NCBI GenBank assembly: GCA_031285245.1
Contig: JAITWN010000115.1
Coordinates: 1-5,726, forward strand
DNA: 5,726 bases
Origin: Chromatiales bacterium
Lineage (GTDB): Bacteria > Pseudomonadota > Gammaproteobacteria > SZUA-140
Reading direction: 5' to 3'
Shown: positions 1 to 5,524 of the stretch, piece after piece
Layout: the number at the start of each line of letters is the position of its first letter
How positions within the stretch are numbered: position 1 is the first letter of the stretch
Translations under genes and position numbers: made by a program
The notes under the pieces: generated by a model
The model's input: only the letters and a program-made list of their open reading frames with translations
What the model was told of the DNA's origin: nothing
The model's database searches: none

Positions 1-39
1 GAGCATCGCCAGCGTGGCTTTGAGATAGTTCCGATTCAT
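1..39 (-). CDS. N-terminal start of a divergent gene, product unknown (partial)
   Basis: On the minus strand an ATG at 39-37 opens a frame that runs off the left edge and reads MNRNYLKATLAML. A good Shine-Dalgarno sequence, GGAGG at 49-45, sits 5 nt before it, which supports a real start. The piece is too short to identify. A short basic N-terminus followed by a hydrophobic stretch would suit the first helix of a membrane protein. MocR regulators often sit back to back with transporter or enzyme genes that they control, so this is the likely target of the regulator at 153-1550. That link is inference from gene order only. Confidence 0.55.
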   Translation of the reverse strand, partial: MNRNYLKATLAML

Positions 40-92
40 ACCCCCCTCCAAAAACCGCATTTCCCCGATGGACTTACATTACAAGACAGTGG

Positions 93-142
93 CCAGTACA
101 CTACAGGTACAGTTTTGATATCGATCAACGATACTGTACTGG
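93..142. promoter_or_regulatory. Candidate MocR operator in the divergent intergenic region
   Basis: The 113-bp gap between the divergent genes holds a cluster of GTAC-centred repeats. GTACA at 96-100 and again at 107-111 form a direct repeat with an 11-bp period, about one helical turn. An inverted copy, TGTAC, lies at 135-139. Longer arms pair too: CCAGTACA (93-100) with TGTACTGG (135-142), and GTACAGT (107-113) with ACTGTAC (133-139). Two direct boxes plus one inverted box resemble the layout described for PdxR-type MocR proteins. The right-hand box ends 10 bp before the mocR-like start codon, so binding there would probably repress that gene. A weak minus-strand promoter could overlap the left boxes. 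Operator function is inferred. Confidence 0.6.
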
Positions 143-152
143 TGTCTCGCCC

Positions 153-1550
153 ATGACAATTATCACTCTCGATGCCAATGATTCCCTGCCGCTGATCGAC
201 CAGATCGTGAATGGGGTGAAAAAGCTCATCGACGAACACGCGATCCGCCCTGGTTCACGCATGCCCTCGATTCGCAGCTTCGCGCAGGATCACGGCATCA
301 GCCGTTTCACCGTCGTGCAAGCTTATGACCGACTGGTGGCCATGGGCTACATGCAGTCGAGGCAAGGCTCGGGCTTCTACGTTTCGCCCCGTCCCAAACC
401 GCAGGAAGCACTCGCCGGTGGCTGTGAGCCCGACAGCGCCATCGACATCGTGTGGCTGCTGAGAAATTCACTCGAACACCGCAGTAGCAGAACCATCCCG
501 GGCGCGTGGTGGCTGCCGGCTTCATGGATGGTCGAAACCGGCATCAAGAAAAGTCTGCGTGCGCTGTCTTTGCGCGATGGCGAATTTCTCACCGCCTATG
601 GCACACCGAGTGGCTATCTGCCGCTACGTGAACTGCTGCGTCGCCGTTTGCTCGACATCGGCGTCACCGTCGATCATGCGCAGATCGTCCTGACCTCGGG
701 CGTGACTCACGCTATGGATCTCGTCGCACGCTATTTCATCCGCGCCGGAGATGCGGTGCTGGTCGATGATCCGGGCTACTTCATTTTGTTTGGTGGATTG
801 CAGTCCTTCGGCGCGCGCGTCGTCGGCGTGCCGTGGAATGCCGATGGCCCTGATGTCGAGGCGATGGAAGCGCTGATCCGCGAGCATCGCCCCAAGCTGT
901 TTTTTACCAACACCATCTTGCACAATCCGACCGGCGCGACCATCAGTCAGCCCGTTGCCTATCGCGTGCTGCAACTTGCCGAGAAGTACGATCTCATCCT
1001 CGTCGAAGATGATATCTATGGTGATTTTCATCCCGCGGCGGCAACGCGTCTCGCAACGCTCGATCAGCTCAGGCGCGTGATCTACGTCAGCAGTTTTTCA
1101 AAGAGCGTTTCAGCCAGTCTGCGCGTTGGCTATCTGGTGTGTAACCCTGCGCTTGCTGCCAATCTTTGTGACGTCAAACTGCTCACGGGGCTTACCACAT
1201 CGGAAATCAGCGAGCGTTTGATGTATCAATTGCTCACCGAAGGCCACTACCGAAAACATCTCGATAAACTCAGAACCAAGCTGCAACTGGCGCGGGCGAG
1301 CACCATCGCTCGCCTCGAAGATCTCGGTTTTACTCTGCACTGCGAGCCAGCGGGTGGCATGTTTGTGTGGGCGAAACATGATGATTTTGCCAATACCGCT
1401 GAAGTTGCCAGTCTCGCTGCCGGCAAGGGTATCATGCTCGCACCGGGGAACATGTTTCGGCCGCATCAAGAGCCTTCGCCGTGGTTTCGCTTCAACGTTG
1501 CGCATTGTGATGATGAAGCAACGTTCAGCTTTTTTCGCGAGCGGCGTTGA
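153..1550 (+). CDS. MocR-family transcriptional regulator (GntR winged helix fused to aminotransferase domain)
   Basis: This 465-residue protein has the standard MocR layout and usual family length. A GntR-type winged helix-turn-helix covers about residues 10-77 (RPGSRMPSIRSFA, then SRFTVVQAYDRL and the wing RQGSGFYV). A linker follows, then a fold-type I aminotransferase-like domain from about 110 to the end. Visible PLP-site residues are HNPTG (257-261), EDDIY (285-289), the Schiff-base lysine K317 in SFSKSVSASLRVGY, and R446 in WFRFN, the usual carboxylate-binding arginine. Such proteins normally sense PLP or an amino-compound aldimine and control a neighbouring gene rather than act as enzymes. 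The effector cannot be read from sequence. The start at 153 puts the DNA-binding domain near the N-terminus as usual, but no clear Shine-Dalgarno precedes it. The divergent gene and the GTACA boxes upstream are the probable targets. Confidence 0.93.
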   Translation: MTIITLDANDSLPLIDQIVNGVKKLIDEHAIRPGSRMPSIRSFAQDHGISRFTVVQAYDRLVAMGYMQSRQGSGFYVSPRPKPQEALAGGCEPDSAIDIVWLLRNSLEHRSSRTIPGAWWLPASWMVETGIKKSLRALSLRDGEFLTAYGTPSGYLPLRELLRRRLLDIGVTVDHAQIVLTSGVTHAMDLVARYFIRAGDAVLVDDPGYFILFGGLQSFGARVVGVPWNADGPDVEAMEALIREHRPKLFFTNTILHNPTGATISQPVAYRVLQLAEKYDLILVEDDIYGDFHPAAATRLATLDQLRRVIYVSSFSKSVSASLRVGYLVCNPALAANLCDVKLLTGLTTSEISERLMYQLLTEGHYRKHLDKLRTKLQLARASTIARLEDLGFTLHCEPAGGMFVWAKHDDFANTAEVASLAAGKGIMLAPGNMFRPHQEPSPWFRFNVAHCDDEATFSFFRERR

Positions 1551-1595
1551 TCATGATGCGTGAACCATTGGCCATCGTTGTACGAGTCACTTGAT

Positions 1596-2027
1596 ATGCT
1601 GCAAATCTCACGTGCTGTCATCATCCCCGAACACGAGATCGAGCTGAGCGCAGTTCGCTCTCAGGGCGCGGGCGGACAGAACGTCAACAAGGTTGCGAGC
1701 GCGATTCATCTGCGCTTTGATATCGAAGCTTCCTCGCTGCCGGAATTCTACAAACAGCGTTTGCGCAAACTGAGCGATCACCGCATCACCAGCGCAGGCA
1801 TCATCGTCATCAAAGCGCAGGAATATCGCAGCCAGGAACAAAACCGCGAAGCCGCACTCGCGCGTTTGCGCGAACTCATCCAACGCGCCGTTGTAACACG
1901 CAAAAAACGCATACCAACGCGACCAGGAAAAGCCGCGCAGGAAAGGCGCCTCGAAGGCAAAGCACTGCAAGGAAAAAGAAAGCGCCAGCGCGCAGATTCA
2001 AAGAGCGGGGCGCTTGGGGATGATTAG
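1596..2027 (+). CDS. arfB: Alternative ribosome-rescue factor ArfB, peptidyl-tRNA hydrolase (YaeJ-like)
   Basis: This 143-residue protein hydrolyses peptidyl-tRNA on ribosomes stalled without a stop codon. It has a release-factor catalytic domain (about 1-100) with the GGQ motif at residues 26-28 inside SQGAGGQNVNK. The hallmark IVIKAQEYRSQEQNREAALARL follows. The lysine- and arginine-rich tail (KKRIPTRPGKAAQERR onward) is the part that in this family enters the empty mRNA channel. I chose ATG 1596 over the in-frame GTG at 1560 because it gives MLQISRAVIIPEHEI, which lines up residue for residue with E. coli YaeJ (MIVISRHVAIPDGEL) and places GGQ at the same number. The 12 extra residues from 1560 have no family counterpart. 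The gene starts 45 bp after the regulator and may share its transcript, but a functional link is unlikely. Confidence 0.95.
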   Translation: MLQISRAVIIPEHEIELSAVRSQGAGGQNVNKVASAIHLRFDIEASSLPEFYKQRLRKLSDHRITSAGIIVIKAQEYRSQEQNREAALARLRELIQRAVVTRKKRIPTRPGKAAQERRLEGKALQGKRKRQRADSKSGALGDD

Positions 2028-2051
2028 TGATCTTTCGCTGATTTGCGACAG

Positions 2052-2107
2052 TATCTCCCCTCTCCCGCTTGCGAGGAGGGCGCAGCCGGTTGGGGGAGAG
2101 GGCTATA
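2052..2107. repeat. GC-rich palindromic intergenic repeat
   Basis: In the 148-bp gap between arfB and the methyltransferase, CCCTCTCCC (2058-2066) is perfectly inverted as GGGAGAGGG (2094-2102). A smaller CGC-TT-GCG hairpin lies inside the left half (2066-2073). Sequences of this CTCTCCCGCTTGCG type are common dispersed intergenic repeats in many proteobacterial genomes, notably Xanthomonadaceae. It could fold in RNA and slow readthrough from arfB, but there is no T-tract after it, so I do not call it an intrinsic terminator. The rest of the gap (about 2108-2160) is locally AT-rich and probably holds the methyltransferase promoter, though no clean -35/-10 pair stands out. Confidence 0.6.
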
Positions 2108-2175
2108 GAGATCTGCCATATTTATAGAACTCTTAATAGACGCGCTGACTATCATCGTCGCGGAGTACTTGCTAC

Positions 2176-2943
2176 ATGAGTTCATCTGATACGCAGCACT
2201 GGAATCCGGCACAGTACCAGCAGAATGCGCGCTTCGTTTCTGATCTCGGTGTGCCTGTCGTCGAACTGCTATCGCCCCAGCCGGGTGAGCGCATTCTCGA
2301 TCTCGGCTGTGGAGACGGCGCACTGTCACTGAAGCTGGTCGAGGCCAGATGCACAGTGGTTGCCGTCGATGCAAGTGCCGAAATGATCGCAGCAGCCCAG
2401 GCGCTCGGTCTTGACGCGCGCGTCATGGATGGGCAATCGTTGCAATTCGAACGTGAATTCGACGCGGTCTTCTCCAACGCCGCGCTGCACTGGATGAAAC
2501 AGCCAGCGCAAGTCATTGCTGGTGTGTGGCGAGCGTTGAAACCGGGTGGTCGTTTCGTCGGTGAGATGGGCGGCAAAGCTAATGTCGCTGCTATCGTCAC
2601 AGCGCTCGACGCAGCATTGTCAGCACGAGGAAAGCTCGCTCCTAATCCCTGGTATTTTCCGAGCGCCGAGGAATACAGCGCGCTGCTCGTCGCACGCGGT
2701 TTTGAGGTGCGAGTGATTGAGACCTTTGTCCGCCCGACATTATTGCCGGGCGATGTAGGCGGTTGGCTCGAAACCTTTGCTCATGCTTATACCGTGCTCC
2801 TGACAGAGTCTGAGAGGCAGGCGCTCATCGCCGAGGTCGTTGATGCGCTGCGAGGAACGCTCTGCGGCGCGGATGGCGCGTGGCGCGCAGACTATGTACG
2901 CCTGCGATTCGCTGCGGTGAAGCCTGAGATTGCAATCAGATAA
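2176..2943 (+). CDS. Class I SAM-dependent methyltransferase, substrate unknown
   Basis: The 255-residue protein has a Rossmann-type methyltransferase domain of the Methyltransf_11/25 group. The N-terminus HWNPAQYQQNARFVSDLG is typical of a broad family distantly like trans-aconitate methyltransferase (Tam). Motif I is ILDLGCGDG at 40-48. D65 in VVAVDAS is the expected acidic residue for the SAM ribose. FDAVFSNAALHWM (95-107) is the active-site strand and loop, and LKPGGRF (121-127) is motif III. The C-terminal half (about 130-255) is the variable, substrate-recognising part, so the methyl acceptor cannot be named. The ATG at 2176 has GGAG at 2162-2165, about 10 nt upstream. The truncated haemoglobin gene follows after 45 bp on the same strand and could be cotranscribed. 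No signal peptide or membrane segment is seen. Confidence 0.9.
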   Translation: MSSSDTQHWNPAQYQQNARFVSDLGVPVVELLSPQPGERILDLGCGDGALSLKLVEARCTVVAVDASAEMIAAAQALGLDARVMDGQSLQFEREFDAVFSNAALHWMKQPAQVIAGVWRALKPGGRFVGEMGGKANVAAIVTALDAALSARGKLAPNPWYFPSAEEYSALLVARGFEVRVIETFVRPTLLPGDVGGWLETFAHAYTVLLTESERQALIAEVVDALRGTLCGADGAWRADYVRLRFAAVKPEIAIR

Positions 2944-2988
2944 CGCCGACTGTACGGATATCGAAATAATCTCTCTGCGGGCATCACC

Positions 2989-3381
2989 ATGACAGAAACC
3001 ATGACCTCCCACTTCCAATTGATCGGTGGCCAGCCAGCCATCGATCGCATCGTCGATCTGTTTTACGACCGCATGGACACACTGCCCGAAGCCGAGAAAA
3101 TCCGCGCCATGCACCCCGCTGATCTGACTGGCATCCGCATCGTGCTGAAAAAATACCTCGCCGAATGGCTAGGTGGCCCCAAGACCTATTCCGAAGAACG
3201 CGGACACCCGCGCCTACGCATGCGTCACATGCCATTCCCCATCAGCACTGCCGAACGCGATGCCTGGATGCTATGCATGACTGGCGCGCTCGAAGAAGTC
3301 ATCACCGACCGCATGCTGCGTGAACATCTCACGCAGCAATTATTCAGAGTTGCGGATTGGATGCGGAATGTTGAAGGGTGA
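2989..3381 (+). CDS. Group II truncated haemoglobin (2/2 haemoglobin, GlbO/YjbI-like)
   Basis: This 130-residue haem protein has the group II signature, GGPKTYSEERGHPRLRMRHMPFPIS. H80 in RMRH aligns with the proximal haem ligand (F8). Y26 in LFYDRM is the B10 tyrosine and W93 in RDAWMLCM is the invariant G8 tryptophan; together they form the distal ligand-binding network. H42 (AMHPADL) appears to sit at CD1, where the M. tuberculosis protein has tyrosine. Group II globins bind oxygen tightly and are linked to NO or peroxide chemistry and oxidative-stress defence; the exact role varies and is not shown here. ATG 2989 gives the usual short leader before FQLIGG; ATG 3001 is a possible alternative, and neither has a strong Shine-Dalgarno. 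It lies 45 bp after the methyltransferase. Confidence 0.93.
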   Translation: MTETMTSHFQLIGGQPAIDRIVDLFYDRMDTLPEAEKIRAMHPADLTGIRIVLKKYLAEWLGGPKTYSEERGHPRLRMRHMPFPISTAERDAWMLCMTGALEEVITDRMLREHLTQQLFRVADWMRNVEG

Positions 3382-3458
3382 TCAATGCAGTTATAGCTTT
3401 GGCTTATGAGCGGCCAAGCTGCTGGTGTCGAGCAAGGCTGAATAGAGAAGTGTTGTTG

Positions 3459-3487
3459 TTAAGCAGGATCGACGCTGCGTTGCTTAA
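3459..3487. other. Small inverted repeat between converging genes
   Basis: TTAAGCA (3459-3465) is inverted as TGCTTAA (3481-3487) around a 15-nt loop. It lies in the 128-bp gap where the plus-strand haemoglobin gene and the minus-strand toxin remnant converge, so it may help end transcription from either side. The stem is short and there is no clear T-tract. I see nothing else in 3382-3509. Confidence 0.25.
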
Positions 3488-3509
3488 AGCCGGCATCGGG
3501 CGCAAGAAG

Positions 3510-3915
3510 TCAAAGCATCTCAACGCGGGCTGATAGCGCGGTATAAGTTGATAGGGCGCGTCGGTCGCAGGTTAGCAGCACGATACCAGTGGTGGCTGCG
3601 GCCAAAGCTACCAAACCATCATAGACGGCACCGCCCGCGATGCCTGCTTCAGTCAATGTCGCCAAGGCGCGAGCCGATTGGCTTGGTGTGAGGAACACGC
3701 TGGCGGGGAAGTTCGCTTCAATGACCGACCGCGCACCGGCGGCATTCAAACGTAATACACCGGGCAGACGCGTCAGTCTCGAATACCGCGTGCCCTGCCA
3801 ATCCGAGTGTTGCACCACGCGTGCGTTTCATCACTGCGGCGTGTGCTTCGGTAGTTGGTGCTATCAAGGCAATAGCGGCACTGATGTCGAGGAGCAGGTC
3901 AGCGTTGGTCGGCAA
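3510..3915 (-). pseudogene. vapC: Frameshifted PIN-domain toxin (VapC-like RNase)
   Basis: Two minus-strand frames together make one VapC-type PIN domain. The first, from about 3915 to 3775, carries LLLDISAAIAL and LGLAGHAVFET. The second, ending at 3510, carries YSRLTRLPGVLRL through GGAVYDGLVALAA and VLLTCDRRAL. All four expected acidic residues are present: D10, E46 in the first frame, then D in VYDGL and in TCDRR. The shift sits at 3776-3785. Inserting a second copy of TATTCGAGAC plus one base restores the conserved run FETYSRLTRLP and a protein of about 138 residues. As it stands, translation would continue out of frame and yield no active RNase. A TTG at 3915-3913 with GGGAG 7 nt upstream is the likely start, overlapping the antitoxin end by 17 nt, typical of coupled toxin-antitoxin pairs. 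Confidence 0.85.
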
Positions 3916-4132
3916 GTCGCAGCTCCCGGATGTCGTCAGCGTTAAGCGTCGGTCCATCAGCAGTAATCACCATGCGCCCATTACGCTCGCCTAGTTGATT
4001 GGGGGTGATAGCGGTAATGCGCACGTCCACACCTTCAATCACGATGTCCACCGGCCCCGGAACCAGCCCGAGGCGAGCGCGAATCGCGGCGGGGATGATG
4101 ACCCGACCTGCCTTGTCTATGGTTGTTTTCAT
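3899..4132 (-). CDS. vapB: AbrB-fold antitoxin of a type II toxin-antitoxin pair
   Basis: This 77-residue protein begins MKTTIDKAGRVIIPAAIRARLGL, the swapped-hairpin SpoVT/AbrB DNA-binding domain (about residues 1-45). Its C-terminal tail (RNGRMVITADGPTLNADDIRELRL) is the part that in this family wraps the toxin. It should bind its own promoter and neutralise the PIN RNase encoded directly downstream, which overlaps its stop codon. The frame is intact although the toxin is broken, so the antitoxin may persist as an orphan regulator. No Shine-Dalgarno is seen before ATG 4132. A possible -10, CATAAT on the minus strand at 4149-4144, lies only 11 nt before the start, so the mRNA leader may be extremely short. 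The start is fixed by the family N-terminus. Confidence 0.88.
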   Translation of the reverse strand: MKTTIDKAGRVIIPAAIRARLGLVPGPVDIVIEGVDVRITAITPNQLGERNGRMVITADGPTLNADDIRELRLADQR

Positions 4133-4142
4133 GGCATGAAAA
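4126..4142. promoter_or_regulatory. Perfect palindrome over the vapB start codon, candidate autoregulatory operator
   Basis: TTTTCATG-G-CATGAAAA is a 17-bp perfect palindrome with 8-bp arms around one central base. It covers the antitoxin start codon (4132-4130) and touches the possible -10 hexamer at 4144-4149. AbrB-type antitoxins normally repress their own operon by binding such inverted repeats, so this is the best operator candidate. Binding is inferred. Confidence 0.55.
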
Positions 4143-4280
4143 TATTATGAGAAATGGGGTGCCGCAATGGTTGCGATAGGCTCTTGTTCTAGGGTGCAGG
4201 TTTCGTGCACGACTGGAGGAGGAGCGAGCTGTGGAGATGGCGTCTTCATGATGGGGGCCATTTTTGGTATTTAAGAAACC

Positions 4281-4387
4281 TCTGAAAAGCCTCCGTCATT
4301 GCGACGGCGAAGCCGAAGCAATCCGGTGGCCTTCGCCATTGCCACGGGGCTAGCGCCCCTCGCAATGACGAAGCGCGGTTTTTCAGA
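4281..4387. repeat. MITE-like inverted-repeat element of the CGTCATTGCGA type
   Basis: The left end, TCTGAAAA followed by CGTCATTGCGA (4281-4304), is repeated inverted at the right end (4360-4387), giving a 107-bp element with imperfect terminal repeats. Inside it is CCGAAGCAATCC (4312-4323) and a GGGGC-TAGC-GCCCC hairpin (4347-4360). CGTCATTGCGAGCGAAGCGAAGCAATCC-like units are common dispersed repeats in many bacterial genomes. There is no coding capacity, and no obvious target-site duplication is visible. It ends 7 bp before the stop codon of the minus-strand PIN remnant. The remaining gap, 4143-4280, holds the vapB promoter region and nothing else I can support. Confidence 0.7.
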
Positions 4388-4394
4388 AATCAGT

Positions 4395-4691
4395 TCAAGC
4401 GAACGAGCGCGCGCTTTCTGTCGAGCTCGCAAAAGGATTCATCACTTCAACTCCCGTCCGCCGGAAGTCCCGATCATTGCGGGTAACGACGGTCAGTCCA
4501 TAGATCAGCGCCGTGGCAGCGATCTGTTTATCGAGTGCGTGCTCATGGTGTGGCGAACGCAGCTTTCCCCATGGCGGCTGCGCGGTATCCGCGTCGAGCC
4601 CGAGTATGTGATCTGCGTATTCCTCCAGAATCACGTCAAGCCACGCTTCAAGCCGTGATGCTTGCGCGCCATCGCCCCGATGCTGTCGCAA
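4395..4691 (-). pseudogene. C-terminal half of a second PIN toxin (FitB/VapC-like), N-terminus lost
   Basis: The minus-strand frame RQHRGDGAQASRLEAWLDVILEEYADHILGLDA, then LRSPHHEHALDKQIAATALIYGLTVVTRNDRDF and TGVEVMNPF, is the C-terminal two thirds of a FitB-like PIN RNase. The acidic residues in ALDKQIAA and NDRDF remain. The first 40-50 residues, with the N-terminal aspartate and the glutamate of the active site, are absent. Upstream of about 4691 the same frame reads unrelated residues and meets a stop within 11 codons. No antitoxin gene precedes it. The fragment cannot form an active site and is a remnant of a toxin-antitoxin pair different from the one at 3510-4132. Confidence 0.82.
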
Positions 4692-4979
4692 ATGAATTGG
4701 TCTGCGCGAATTGATTTGTTTTTCAGAGCGGGATCTCTTGCGCGCTGGTCGGATTTCAATTGCTGGAGTGAAAGAGTCTTTTCTGGATGGCTACGCGCGC
4801 ACGGCGGTTTGGTTTTTTCAATTCCATTGATGGCGGCCGGTATCGTGCTGCTCATATTTACCGTTAGGATGGCACTCCGGGAGAAAACAAGTACGGCCCT
4901 AGCCCTGAGGTTGTCGCCTGACGAAGCATTAATATGCAAGAGTATCCCGAGCATTCTTCCCGCTAACCCAGAGACCACA
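4692..4979 (+). other. Unrecognised open frame with one membrane segment, continuous with yjdM
   Basis: ATG 4692 lies exactly where PIN homology stops. It opens 96 codons with no stop that run in frame into yjdM at 4980. The translation starts MNWSARIDLFFRAGSLARW and holds one clear hydrophobic span, GLVFSIPLMAAGIVLLIFTV (about residues 37-56), flanked by RAH and RMALREK. I do not recognise it. It may be a fragment of a membrane-protein gene joined here by a deletion, an N-terminal membrane anchor on a YjdM fusion, or a chance open frame. No Shine-Dalgarno precedes ATG 4692. YjdM proteins normally have no such extension, so I annotate yjdM separately. Confidence 0.3.
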
Positions 4980-5321
4980 ATGAACGATCTTCCCCCGTGC
5001 CCTAAATGCCAAGGTCTGTATGCCTATCAGGATGGCGATATGCTGATTTGTCCGGAATGCGCGCATGAATGGTTGGATGCGGCTGATGCCGAGTCGGTGG
5101 CGGGCGCGCTGGTGGTGAAGGATGCGCATGGGAATTTGCTGGCTGATGGGGATGTGGTGATGGTCATCAAGGATCTCAAGGTCAAGGGTTCTTCCGCGGT
5201 GGTGAAGGTTGGGACCAAGGTGAGGAATATTCGTCTCATCGAGGGAGATCACAATCTTGATTGCAAGATCGATGGCATCGGGGCGATGAAGCTCAAGTCG
5301 GAGTTCGTGAAGAAAGCCTGA
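4980..5321 (+). CDS. yjdM: YjdM/PhnA-family zinc-ribbon protein
   Basis: The 113-residue protein matches E. coli YjdM (formerly PhnA, 111 residues) over its full length. An N-terminal zinc ribbon has C7-x2-C10 and C24-x2-C27 (PPCPKCQ and LICPECAHEW). The compact C-terminal domain has the near-invariant run VIKDLKVKGSSAVVKVGTKVRNIRL, then EGDHNLDCKIDG and MKLKSEFVKK. The biochemical role is unknown. The old name came from proximity to the phosphonate operon and should not be confused with phosphonoacetate hydrolase PhnA. ATG 4980 is chosen because MNDLPPCPKC lines up with the family start MSLPHCPKC; only a weak AGAG lies upstream. The upstream frame remains open, and remnants flank both sides, so this is one of the few intact genes in a decaying stretch. 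Confidence 0.92.
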   Translation: MNDLPPCPKCQGLYAYQDGDMLICPECAHEWLDAADAESVAGALVVKDAHGNLLADGDVVMVIKDLKVKGSSAVVKVGTKVRNIRLIEGDHNLDCKIDGIGAMKLKSEFVKKA

Positions 5322-5332
5322 AGGCGGCGGCG

Positions 5333-5434
5333 CAGAACCAGCGCGTTCTTGAATTGTGGAAGGTTCCACACGAAATCGCGAGTGATCTTGATCGCGTAAA
5401 GTTGCGCAATTTTGTGGTCTCGCACGGGCCGATG
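5333..5434 (+). pseudogene. PAS-domain fragment of a broken signalling protein
   Basis: Starting just after the yjdM stop, in a different frame, the plus strand reads QNQRVLELWKVPHEIASDLDRVKLRNFVV. This resembles the NQRFLELWRIP segment common in PAS domains of bacterial GGDEF/EAL proteins. Only about 30 residues are present, without the usual PAS start or end, and the frame stops at TAA 5447-5449. Given the GGDEF and EAL pieces that follow, it is probably the front of the same ancestral gene. The PAS call rests on a short motif and is less secure than the other two pieces. Confidence 0.55.
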
Positions 5435-5524
5435 AAACACTGCGCGTAACCTGTCGGCAACCTGTATCAACAATTCGTCACCGACATGGTGACCGCGGCT
5501 ATCGTTGATCGGTTTGAAGCCATC
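5435..5524 (-). pseudogene. GGDEF-domain fragment, inverted relative to its neighbours
   Basis: On the minus strand, from 5524 down to 5435, the frame reads DGFKPINDSRGHHVGDELLIQVADRLRAVF. This is the substrate-binding front of a diguanylate cyclase domain (consensus DxDxFKxINDSxGHxxGDxLL). The GGDEF active-site loop itself is missing. Homology stops at both ends within a few bases of plus-strand PAS and EAL homology. At about 30 residues it has no enzymatic capacity. It is best explained as the middle of a PAS-GGDEF-EAL gene that has been turned around. Confidence 0.8.

Noticed and set aside
624..1505. Long minus-strand ORFs inside the MocR gene
   Set aside because: They are antisense shadows of a clearly coding plus-strand gene with conserved motifs throughout.
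1560..1595. GTG start giving arfB a 12-residue N-terminal extension
   Set aside because: The extension has no family counterpart, while ATG 1596 matches the YaeJ N-terminus and GGQ numbering exactly.
3459..3487. Intrinsic terminator between the converging globin and toxin genes
   Set aside because: The stem is only 7 bp with a 15-nt loop and no T-tract; kept only as a weak inverted repeat.
3510..3915. Programmed ribosomal frameshift in the PIN toxin
   Set aside because: There is no slippery heptamer or stimulatory hairpin, and the lost codons cannot be recovered by a one-base shift; 11 missing nt explain it better.
4145..4249. Minus-strand 34-codon ORF (MKTPSPQLAPPPVVHE...) ending 12 bp before vapB
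   Set aside because: No Shine-Dalgarno, low complexity, overlaps the probable vapB promoter and resembles nothing I know; a chance frame is more likely.
4299..4658. Plus-strand ORF of 119 codons
   Set aside because: It lies across the repeat element and antisense to the clear PIN remnant, with no recognisable motifs.
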